Shown here: one piece after another, positions 1-5,774 of the stretch
Position numbering within the stretch: the stretch's first letter is position 1
Layout: every line of letters starts with the position of its first letter
Assembly (NCBI GenBank): GCA_035764445.1
Contig: DASTZF010000256.1
Coordinates: 1-9,677 of the forward strand
Direction of reading: 5' to 3'
From: JAEUPI01 sp035764445
Lineage (GTDB): Bacteria > Pseudomonadota > Gammaproteobacteria > Burkholderiales > Burkholderiaceae_C
DNA length: 9,677 nt
Program-made: the position numbers and the translations under genes
Notes under the pieces: generated by a model
Database searches by the model: none
What the model was told of the DNA's origin: nothing
The model's input: the letters and a program-made list of their open reading frames with translations, nothing else

Positions 1-322
1 GAGCAAACCTCGAAAAGGACAATGCGCAGGCCGACCCGACTGGGTTTTCGGGGAAGGCTGATACGGCAGGGCGAAACGAGCGAGGTGGTACGCCCAGCCG
101 CTGCGCCGGGGTAGGGGCGGCAGCATGCACACAAGGAAAGCGTACGCAACACGGGAAGCCCTGTGGCGCGGTCAGCGATGACCAACCGGACGCCCGCGAG
201 GGACAGGTCGGGCGCCTCGGGGTGGCGGAGAGGTTCGTATTACCGCCGAAGCCGGGTAATGCCGGTGGAGGGAAGGGGCCTCAGTTCAAGACGAGCGCAG
301 CAAGTGGCGAGGGACCAGGAGA
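1..322 (+). ncRNA. Intron RNA, domains I-III (partial) and start of domain IV
   Basis: No convincing protein gene lies here; the open frames that overlap it are chance frames of GC-rich sequence. The stretch is the catalytic-RNA scaffold ahead of the maturase gene. The purine-rich segment near 235-300 matches the usual position and flavour of domain III in this intron type. Domain I is incomplete because the window cuts it. Confidence 0.65.
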
Positions 323-1654
323 TTGGGCAACCTATCAACTCCGATCAGTGTTCAGAAGCTGCAGATGGCGTTGCACGCGAAAGCGAAGGCAGAGCCTGGC
401 TTCCGCTTCTACGCGCTGTACGACAAGATCAGCCGCGAGGACATCTTGGCTCATGCCTATGCCCAGTGCCGCTCTAACAAGGGTGCACCGGGCGTGGATG
501 GTCAGGACTTCGCGGATGTCGAGATGTACGGCGCGCAGCGGTGGCTCGGCGAACTGGCGCTTGCGCTCAAGCAGGAGAGCTACCGACCGGACCCCATCCG
601 ACGAGTGTTCATCCCGAAGGCCAACGGCAAGCTCAGGCCGCTGGGCATCTCGACCCTGCGTGATCGGGTGTGCATGACAGCAGCGATGCTAGTGCTCGAA
701 CCGATCTTCGAAGCCGACCTTCCACCCGAGCAATACGCCTACCGGCCGGGCCGCAATGCCCAGCAGGCGGTGATCGACGTGGAAGAGACGCTGTTCTGGG
801 ACCACCCGGAAGTCGTCGACGCGGATCTCGCGGACTATTTCGGGAGCATCCCGCACGCCGAACTGATGATGTCGCTCGCGCGGCGCATCGTGGACGCGCG
901 TGTGCTGCATCTGATCAAGAGGTGGCTGGAATGCTCTGTGGAGGAGACCGATGACCGAGGCCGCAAGACACGCACGACCGAGGCCAAGGACAGCGGACGC
1001 GGCATCCCGCAGGGCTCACCCATCTCACCGTTGCTGGCAAATCTGTACATGCGTCGCTTCGTGCTGGGATGGAAGAAGCTCGGACTGGACAAGCGCCTTG
1101 GCTCTCGCATCGTGACCTACGCCGACGACCTCGTGATCCTGTGCAGGAGGGGCAAGGCTGAAGAAGCATTGCAACGAATGCGCGAACTCATGGGCAAGCT
1201 GAAGCTGACGGTCAATGAGGAGAAGACACGGATCTGCAAGGTGCCAGAAGGCACGTTCGACTTCCTGGGCTACACGTTCGGGCGGGTGTACTCGCAGACG
1301 ACTGGCAAGGCCCGACTGGGCATGTGGCCGTCCAAGAAGAGCATCCGGCGCATGGTGGAAAGGCTCCATGCGATGACGGCGACGTCGATGACGTGGCAAG
1401 AGACCACGCACATGGTGGGCAAGTTGAACCGTACGTTACGCGGCTGGGCGAACTACTTCCAAGTGGGCACGGTCAGTCGCGCGTACCGGGCAATCGACAG
1501 CTACACCGTCGCGCGGTTGCGCCGGTGGTTGCGGACCAAGTTCAAGCAGCGGCGCAAACGGGGAGGGGGCTACCCACCCTCGATCCTCTACGACCGACTC
1601 GGACTCGTGCGCCTGACTTGGCGGGGACGCAACCGCACGTGGGCGAAGGCGTGA
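323..1654 (+). CDS. ltrA: Group II intron reverse transcriptase/maturase
   Basis: A 443-residue intron-encoded protein that helps its host intron splice and copies it into DNA during retrohoming. The N-terminal part has the RT-0 region and the NKGAPGVDG block near residues 52-60. The palm holds D168 in DADLADYF, GIPQGSP at 227-233 and the YADD box at 266-269, so all three catalytic aspartates are present. A maturase X/thumb region follows at about 330-415, with WANYF and a basic tail. No HNH endonuclease domain follows, so retrohoming probably uses another primer, such as nascent strands at a replication fork. The start is TTG: the MGNLSTP...SVQKLQ beginning is typical of the family as I recall it. 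GAGGGA at 308-313 could serve as ribosome binding site; AGGAG at 317-321 is too close. An ATG at 365 is the alternative start. The frame is intact, so the intron may still be mobile. Confidence 0.93.
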   Translation: MGNLSTPISVQKLQMALHAKAKAEPGFRFYALYDKISREDILAHAYAQCRSNKGAPGVDGQDFADVEMYGAQRWLGELALALKQESYRPDPIRRVFIPKANGKLRPLGISTLRDRVCMTAAMLVLEPIFEADLPPEQYAYRPGRNAQQAVIDVEETLFWDHPEVVDADLADYFGSIPHAELMMSLARRIVDARVLHLIKRWLECSVEETDDRGRKTRTTEAKDSGRGIPQGSPISPLLANLYMRRFVLGWKKLGLDKRLGSRIVTYADDLVILCRRGKAEEALQRMRELMGKLKLTVNEEKTRICKVPEGTFDFLGYTFGRVYSQTTGKARLGMWPSKKSIRRMVERLHAMTATSMTWQETTHMVGKLNRTLRGWANYFQVGTVSRAYRAIDSYTVARLRRWLRTKFKQRRKRGGGYPPSILYDRLGLVRLTWRGRNRTWAKA

Positions 1655-1666
1655 AGTCTTGTCCGA

Positions 1667-1699
1667 GAGCCGGATGCGGGAGATCTGCACGTCCGGTTC
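1667..1699 (+). ncRNA. Group II intron domain V
   Basis: The catalytic hairpin of the intron. GAGCCGGA at 1667-1674 pairs with TCCGGTTC at 1692-1699 over eight base pairs (one G-U). A two-base bulge, CG at 1690-1691, sits on the 3' side, and the upper stem TGCGG/TCTGCA closes over a GAGA-type loop. The AGC catalytic triad is present at 1668-1670. This is a canonical domain V and fixes the intron orientation as plus strand. Confidence 0.92.
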
Positions 1700-1815
1700 G
1701 ATGAGCGGGATGTGGAAACGGAGCCATGGTCTGGCTCATAGGGCACCGCCAACCAAAGAGGGGCGGCAACAGCGATGCTCAGACCTACCGCCACCGCGCC
1801 ACATCTCGACTCTAC
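1700..1815 (+). ncRNA. Group II intron domain VI, enlarged
   Basis: This hairpin carries the branch-point adenosine. CGGGATGTGG at 1706-1715 pairs with CCACATCTCG at 1799-1808 over ten base pairs (one G-U). A1809 is bulged, and GAG at 1703-1705 can pair with CTC at 1810-1812. The intron would end TAC at 1813-1815, seven bases from the bulged A, as group II splicing expects. The loop is replaced by about 83 bases (1716-1798) that hold further hairpins: GAGCCA/TGGCTC at 1721-1726 and 1732-1737, and CCGCC/GGCGG at 1746-1750 and 1762-1766. A normal domain VI is only about 35-50 bases. The pairing is seen; the boundary is inferred. Confidence 0.72.
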
Positions 1816-2080
1816 CGGGACTGCGGGTTCGAGCGGCAGAGAAGCGGTCACTGGCGCAGCGCGAATCGCCTCGTAGAACTCGTGGGGCCGTAGTACGCCG
1901 TATTCCCGCCATTCGGGCCAGCGCCTGACGTCGCGCCCGATGACAGCTTGGTGCCGGACGGCGTGACTCCACAGCAACAGAGCTTTGGGGATACAGGTGG
2001 AACGCCATTGCCGGCACTTCCTCTCTCCCGTCGGTGGGAGTAGCTTCGTGGGCGTAGCCGACAACAGCAAAGGCGCGACC
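1816..2080 (+). other. Unassigned 3'-exon-side sequence, no supported gene
   Basis: This lies between the predicted intron end and the first small gene. Several frames are open on the minus strand, but they run through the intron on the other side and none resembles a family I know, so I do not call a gene. Both the intron target and the leader of the next operon must lie here. The only local structure I see is the short hairpin at 2025-2040. Confidence 0.4.
2025..2040 (+). promoter_or_regulatory. Short GC hairpin in leader of small-gene pair
   Basis: CTCCC at 2025-2029 pairs with GGGAG at 2036-2040; a G-T pair inside leaves a four-base TCGG loop. No T-run follows, so it is not an intrinsic terminator. 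It lies 40 bases before the start at 2081 and could affect the leader RNA, but five strong pairs are common by chance in GC-rich DNA. Confidence 0.25.
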
Positions 2081-2347
2081 ATGCTGAGCATGACCGAGGG
2101 GGACAGGGACCGACTCGAGGTCGGTTGGTGCGAGTTGCTCGACAAGTACGACGCGCTCGACGCCGCGACATTGATCGCCTGGGTCGCGTTGCTCGACGCG
2201 TATAAGGCGAACGCTAAGGGACATGTCGTACCTACCGCGCAGCCGTTGGCTGCCTACGAGAAGGCCAAGGCCCTGAGGATCGCCGCAGAGCAAGCCTTGC
2301 TGAGTTTCATGCAGCAGTACGGGGTGAGGCCGGCGTCGAGCGGATGA
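2081..2347 (+). CDS. Small helical protein of unknown function, first of a coupled pair
   Basis: I do not recognise the family. The 88-residue product is mostly predicted helix: an acidic N-terminal half (TEGDRDRLEVGWCELLDKYD), then an Ala/Leu-rich stretch and an amphipathic KAKALRIAAEQALLSF segment near residues 61-76. It has no signal peptide or membrane segment and a single cysteine at residue 17. I choose ATG 2081 because AAAGG at 2069-2073 lies seven bases upstream. ATG 2090 is a second option, and an upstream TTG at 1985 has no good ribosome site. The stop overlaps the start of the next gene by ATGA, so the two are probably co-translated. It follows a group II intron, which suggests accessory DNA. 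That it is really coding is supported mainly by the coupling and the soluble-protein composition. Confidence 0.6.
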   Translation: MLSMTEGDRDRLEVGWCELLDKYDALDAATLIAWVALLDAYKANAKGHVVPTAQPLAAYEKAKALRIAAEQALLSFMQQYGVRPASSG

Positions 2348-2592
2348 CGATGGTGATTCGGCGACCGCTCGAACTGGCCGATACCGATCCAAACATCGCT
2401 GTCGAGTATGAGCGTCTCCAACGAATGGTGAACCTGACCAAGCGCGCCCGCGAGCTTGGCTTGAACACCAAGACCGTGGATGCCTTGGTCGTACAGATGG
2501 TCGAAAGCCTCATTGCCTTGCGGCAAATTCGCAACCTGATCGCAACGTCGCGGTACGAGTTGGCTTGCTGGCGAGACACCAACAGCTACTGA
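2344..2592 (+). CDS. Small helical protein of unknown function, second of a coupled pair
   Basis: I do not recognise the family. The 82-residue product looks like a helical bundle or short coiled-coil protein: IAVEYERLQRMVNLTKRARE near residues 19-38, then VDALVVQMVESLIALRQIRN near 45-64. Both are amphipathic and rich in Leu, Val and charged residues. There is no signal peptide. ATG 2344 overlaps the TGA of the preceding gene (ATGA), and no clear ribosome binding site stands before it, so translation probably depends on ribosomes finishing the first gene. An in-frame ATG two codons later is also possible. The arrangement would suit a two-subunit complex or a regulator with its partner, but no function follows from the sequence. 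Confidence 0.62.
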   Translation: MTMVIRRPLELADTDPNIAVEYERLQRMVNLTKRARELGLNTKTVDALVVQMVESLIALRQIRNLIATSRYELACWRDTNSY

Positions 2593-2762
2593 GCTATCGT
2601 CGGCTGGGCAATGCTCCACGCGACCCGCTGCGACAGCGCAGTAGCTCCGGAGGGAGACAATCCCGCGCAGATTCGGGCCAGGCGCAGCGATGCGTACCGT
2701 GCGGGGAATCGAGTGAAGCAACGCAGCTGCCTGATTGCAAGCGCGATCGGCGAACGCGCGGC

Positions 2763-3404
2763 TCAACGCGCGCCGTGGGCGCCGAGGTGGCTGGCCAACC
2801 AGTCGCAGGCCGAGTGCGCCGCGCGCTCGAGGGTGCCGGCCTCCTCGAAAAGATGCGTCGCGCGCGGAATCACCTCGAGCCGCTTTTCGCAGGTAAGCTG
2901 GCGCAGCGCATCGCGGTTGTGTGCCAGCACCTCGGCGTCGAGCGCGCCCACCAACAGCAGCGTCGGCGCACCTACCTTCGCCAACGCGGGCCCCGCCAGG
3001 TCGGGACGGCCGCTGCGCGAGACGATCGCCGACACGTCGTGCGGCCGCTCGGCCGCCGCCACCAGCGCGGCTGCGGCGCCGGTGCTGGCGCCGAACAGGC
3101 CGGCCCGCAGTCCTCGCAGGTCAGGACGCTCGCGCACCCACGCCATCGCCTGCAGCAGGCGCTGCGCTAGCAGCGCGATGTCGAACACGTTGGCGACGTC
3201 GCGGCCCTCGGTGTCGGTGAGCAGATCGAACAGCAGCGTGCCGAGGCGCTGCACATGCAGCAGATCGGCGACGAAGCGGTTGCGCGGGCGCAAGCGGCTG
3301 CTGCCGCTACCGTGCGCGAACAGCACGAGGCCGCGGCCGCCCGCGGGCAACGCCAGCTCGCCGGCCAGCGCATGCGGACCGATCAGCACCTGCTGCTGAA
3401 TCAT
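2763..3404 (-). CDS. Alpha/beta hydrolase, dienelactone-hydrolase-like
   Basis: A 213-residue cytoplasmic serine hydrolase of the small alpha/beta fold. Visible elements in order: HGSGSSR at 31-37 as the oxyanion region, the nucleophile elbow GASTG with Ser107, Asp156 in LLVGALDAEV, and His184 in RATHLFEE. These form a complete Ser-Asp-His triad. The family is close to the hydrolases often found fused to or beside a phosphoribosyltransferase, annotated as dienelactone hydrolase family; the substrate is unknown. I start at ATG 3404 because the protein from there matches the usual family start. The 71 codons upstream in the same frame are Arg/Ala-rich and look non-coding. No strong ribosome site precedes 3404. 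No phosphoribosyltransferase partner is visible nearby. It is transcribed in the same direction as the lipase-like gene but separated by 442 bases and a candidate terminator. Confidence 0.87.
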   Translation of the reverse strand: MIQQQVLIGPHALAGELALPAGGRGLVLFAHGSGSSRLRPRNRFVADLLHVQRLGTLLFDLLTDTEGRDVANVFDIALLAQRLLQAMAWVRERPDLRGLRAGLFGASTGAAAALVAAAERPHDVSAIVSRSGRPDLAGPALAKVGAPTLLLVGALDAEVLAHNRDALRQLTCEKRLEVIPRATHLFEEAGTLERAAHSACDWLASHLGAHGAR

Positions 3405-3846
3405 CACACGACCAACTACCGCTGGGTCACTATTCGACTGCGATGCTACGCGCCGTTGGTTGAGCTTGCGCAAACGCCCGCGCCGCGTCGCGGGCGAATG
3501 CAGTGGCAGCGCCGCCTCGGCTGCGGCAAGCCCGCGGCGGCAATCGCAGTGCCCTGCACGGGCGTGCGACAGACGCGCGCGGTCGACTTCAGTCAGTAGC
3601 CACGCGACCGCCGCCATCAGCGTGGCGCCGCACTGTGGCTGGCTGCGCCAGCCTGCGCGCGTGGGTCGCTTTAAAAACGCTCAGACGCCGGGCTGAGCAT
3701 GCGACGGGACCGTCGGTTTTCGGGCCATCGAGAGCATCTTGCGAATGTCTCTGATGGGTGGCGGATACAGCGCAGCGCCTGCTATCGGCCCCGCACCCCG
3801 CCGCGGTGGTTCTCGTCAACCGTTTCCGAGCAGGGAAAGCGATCAG
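3405..3846. other. Intergenic region between two minus-strand hydrolase genes
   Basis: This holds the expected promoter of the hydrolase and the 3' flank of the lipase-like gene. A candidate minus-strand terminator lies at 3673-3698. Open frames cross it on both strands but are Arg/Ala-rich and unrelated to known families, so I call none of them. Confidence 0.5.
3673..3698 (-). terminator. Candidate intrinsic terminator after the lipase-like gene
   Basis: Read on the minus strand, GCTCAG (3698-3693) and CTGAGC (3684-3679) form a perfect six-base-pair stem around an eight-base loop, followed by G and five T residues. It lies about 150 bases beyond the stop of the lipase-like gene. That would stop its transcript before the next hydrolase gene. 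Confidence 0.55.
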
Positions 3847-5067
3847 TCAACCCAGCCAGCGCCTCAACAGGCCAAACACCTCGGCGCTCGACAACAGATC
3901 GAGGTGTCCCGTCTCGTGCACCACCGCCTGGCGGTCATCGGCGAAGGCCAGGCGCCGATCCGGCGCACCGTGCCGGCCCAGCGCGCTGGCCACCGGCACC
4001 AAACCGTCGCCGAGCAGTTTCGCCTTCAGGTTGCCAGCGCTCGGGCCCAAACTCGCGGCGACGGCGTAGCAGCGCGTGGTATCGGGCAGGCTCACCTGCT
4101 GCTGTGCATGGATGCCGTCGTCTGCTGCACGACCGCTGACGACGTTACCCAACCGCAGATCCCGGATCCCTGCGCTGCGCAGCTTGCCCAAGCGCGCGAG
4201 CGGCGCTGCATAGGGCGCCCCGCCGAGCAGCAGCTCAATGTCGTGTCCAGTTGCTTCGAGCGGCGCACCCTGGTGCGGCGTGCCCAGACACACGAGGTCG
4301 TTGACGCGCGTCGGCCAGCGCAGCGGACCGCGCTGGATCAGCGTGCCGTGGTGGATCGCGCTGCGGGCTACCAGGCCGCCCATGCTGTGGCCGATCATCA
4401 CAAAGCGTTCGATCGGCACAGGCCAAGCGTCGTACAGCCGCTCCATCAGCTGCGCGAGGATTCGGCCGTTGGTCGACACGCTCAGGCCGCTGTTGTAGTG
4501 CAGGTAGACCGGCGTGTAGCCCAGCTCGCGCTCCAGCGCCGCGCCGTGATCGTGGCCCGCGCGCATCCATTGCAGATCGTTCATGCACAGGCCGTGCAGC
4601 AGCACCAGCAGTCGGGGAGACGCAGCGGCCAGGCGCGCGCGCATCGCGAAGCGCTCCGGCACCAGCTCACGGCCCGCCTGCCGTAGCGTCATCGGAATCG
4701 CCAGCGGATTGGCGGTCGCTGCGAGGTGGTCGCCCAGCAGGCCGTTGAGGGTTGCCACGACCGCTTCGCGCTCCGCACGGGGCGGTTGGCGCGGGTCGGG
4801 GGCGGTCAATGCGGGTCCGAGCCAGCCGAGCAGCGCCTCAGCGCTGCCGCCCACCACATGCGTGACACCGCGGACGGTTTCGTAGACGAGGCCGGTGAGG
4901 CCGCGCGTGTGCTCGTCATCGGGCGGCCCCGCGGAGCCGGGAAGGCGAGGCAGGTTGGCGATGCGCGCATGCATCGCCTCCACCAAGCTGACCAGAGCGG
5001 CCACCGCGTCGGCGGTCAGGGCGGCGGCGCCGCGCAGATCGGCGGCTTGCAGAAGCGGCTGGGTCAC
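3847..5067 (-). CDS. Alpha/beta hydrolase, PGAP1/lipase-like (GHSMGG)
   Basis: A 406-residue serine hydrolase of the lipase type. The N-terminal 150 residues are helical and Ala/Leu-rich. The fold proper starts with LLVLLHGLCMND at 153-164. The nucleophile is Ser228 in GHSMGG, followed by LGTPHQGAPLE at 261-271, as in PGAP1-like and esterase/lipase families. Asp354 in GDGLVPVASA and His388 in ETGHLDLL complete the triad. No signal peptide is evident. Homologues are usually annotated alpha/beta hydrolase or permease-like lipase and their substrates are not established. The start is uncertain. I use GTG 5067; GTG 5082 is possible, and neither has a good ribosome site. A longer frame to 5196 would run into the IS30 remnant. 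The IS end lies about 55 bases upstream, so the native promoter may have been replaced or lost. Confidence 0.85.
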   Translation of the reverse strand: MTQPLLQAADLRGAAALTADAVAALVSLVEAMHARIANLPRLPGSAGPPDDEHTRGLTGLVYETVRGVTHVVGGSAEALLGWLGPALTAPDPRQPPRAEREAVVATLNGLLGDHLAATANPLAIPMTLRQAGRELVPERFAMRARLAAASPRLLVLLHGLCMNDLQWMRAGHDHGAALERELGYTPVYLHYNSGLSVSTNGRILAQLMERLYDAWPVPIERFVMIGHSMGGLVARSAIHHGTLIQRGPLRWPTRVNDLVCLGTPHQGAPLEATGHDIELLLGGAPYAAPLARLGKLRSAGIRDLRLGNVVSGRAADDGIHAQQQVSLPDTTRCYAVAASLGPSAGNLKAKLLGDGLVPVASALGRHGAPDRRLAFADDRQAVVHETGHLDLLSSAEVFGLLRRWLG

Positions 5068-5122
5068 GGGCGAGTGTGACACAACGGATGAAGACGTCCG
5101 CTCGCGCCCGGGATCTGACGGC

Positions 5123-5150
5123 GGATTCAACCGGTCGATGCAACACACTG
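5123..5150 (+). repeat. Probable IS30 left terminal inverted repeat
   Basis: The segment has the ATTCAA..GG..G.TGCAACAC pattern that I associate with one IS30 subgroup, and it lies 31 bases before the transposase start. The right-hand copy is missing, so the call cannot be confirmed internally. Confidence 0.5.
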
Positions 5151-5178
5151 ATCGCTGCGTGAGCAGCAGGAGTGTTGC
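5140..5178 (+). promoter_or_regulatory. Hairpin covering the transposase ribosome site
   Basis: GCAACAC at 5140-5146 is the exact complement of GTGTTGC at 5172-5178. Inside it CTGC (5155-5158) and GCAG (5163-5166) can form an inner stem around GTGA. The transposase ribosome site AGGAG at 5168-5172 lies within this structure, just before ATG 5181. Folded, a transcript entering from outside would hide the site; a transcript starting inside the arm would not. The pairing is seen; the effect is inferred from how several IS families limit read-through expression. Confidence 0.5.
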
Positions 5179-5180
5179 AC

Positions 5181-5774
5181 ATGAGGTACCGCACACGAAC
5201 CTACTACACGGACGCGCAGAAGGCCTTGATGTGGGAGCGATGGAAGCAGGGCTGGACGCTGCACCAGATCGCTCACCTGTTCAATCGAGCCCATACGTCG
5301 GTTCAGGGGATCTTGTCGCGCACTGGAGGCATTCGGCCACCGAGCCGAGTTCGCTGCGCCACGGCACTCACGCTGGCCGAAAGAGAGGAGATCTCCCGCG
5401 CAATGGCCGAAGGTCAGTCGATTCGCTCGATCGCTGCTCAGCTCGGGCGAGCGCCATCGACGGTCAGCCGCGAGCTCAGAAGGAACAGCGGTCGGGCGAC
5501 CTATCGGGCGAGCGAAGCTGATCGCGCCACCTGGGACCGAGCGCTTCGCCCCAAGTGCTGCAAACTAGCCAAGGACAGAGCCTTGGCGAAGCTCGTGACC
5601 GACAAGCTTCGGCCGCTGTGGTCGCCCGAACAGATCGCCGGCTGGCTCAAGAGCATTCATCCGCACGACGAGAGCTTCCACGACCTGGACGTTGTCACGC
5701 CGCCGATGGTCATCGCGCTGGCGTCAGATCGGCGACGTGCGCCGAGTCGCGGCTACTGCGCCGGGGACACCTGA
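5181..5774 (+). pseudogene. IS30-family transposase, truncated after the N-terminal half
   Basis: The intact protein would bind the element ends and cut and join DNA with a DDE catalytic domain. Here residues 1-165 are recognisable. An N-terminal helix-turn-helix is followed by LTLAEREEISRAMAEGQSIR at 64-83. Next come SIAAQLGRAPSTVSRELRRN at 83-102, the hallmark IS30 helix-turn-helix, and LWSPEQIAGWLK at 146-157. The DDE domain that normally follows is missing. The reading continues for about 32 unrelated codons and stops at 5774 inside the 3' end of the lipoprotein gene. Family members are about 330-380 residues. ATG 5181 has AGGAG eight bases upstream; a GTG at 5172 is in frame. The fragment cannot transpose, although it could still bind IS30 ends. 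Confidence 0.88.

Larger units (their letters stand above)
1..1815 (+). mobile_element. Group II intron, 3' portion (5' end outside window)
   Basis: This is a self-splicing retroelement whose RNA folds into six domains, with the maturase gene in domain IV. Seen directly: a structured non-coding stretch at 1-322, a reverse transcriptase gene at 323-1654, a 33-base domain V at 1667-1699 and a domain VI whose closing helix runs 1706-1715 with 1799-1808. The stretch around 235-285, with the GAAGCCGGGTAATGCCGG core, resembles the domain III region of introns with this maturase type (from memory). No GUGYG-type 5' boundary is visible, so the intron begins before base 1. I place the 3' boundary at C1815 because it leaves the bulged A1809 seven bases from the end and gives a terminal AC. 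Exon-binding sites cannot be identified without the 5' exon. Confidence 0.88.
5123..5676 (+). mobile_element. IS30-family insertion sequence, left part only
   Basis: This is a remnant of an IS30-family element. It has a probable left terminal inverted repeat near 5123-5150 (ATTCAACCGGTCGATGCAAC) and the N-terminal half of the transposase. The homology stops around 5676. I found no complement of the left end between 5676 and the neighbouring lipoprotein gene, so the right end is deleted. The left boundary is set by resemblance to ends of related IS30 elements as I recall them, not by a seen target duplication. Confidence 0.68.

Noticed and set aside
323..1654. Retron or diversity-generating retroelement as the source of the reverse transcriptase
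   Set aside because: The protein has a maturase domain and is followed by a canonical group II domain V. No msr/msd-like hairpin pair, template repeat or variable repeat was seen.
1588..2145. Minus-strand frame of 185 codons across the intron end
   Set aside because: It runs through domains V-VI and the maturase 3' end, so most of it must be antisense to intron RNA. The part beyond the intron has no recognisable motif, and other minus frames are equally open there.
1911..2681. Eleven-base direct repeat ATTCGGGCCAG at 1911-1921 and 2671-2681 flanking the small-gene pair
   Set aside because: About a dozen 11-base matches are expected by chance in 10 kb, more in GC-rich DNA, and similarity does not extend cleanly on either side.
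2611..3399. Plus-strand frame of 262 codons opposite the hydrolase
   Set aside because: Ser/Arg/Ala-rich shadow of a gene with a complete catalytic triad on the other strand.
2763..3617. Longer 284-residue form of the dienelactone-hydrolase-like protein
   Set aside because: The extra 71 N-terminal residues are Arg/Ala-rich with no domain; the family start matches ATG 3404.
3739..4686. Plus-strand frame of 315 codons opposite the lipase-like gene
   Set aside because: Gln/Arg/His-rich composition typical of an antisense shadow; the minus frame carries GHSMGG and conserved family blocks.
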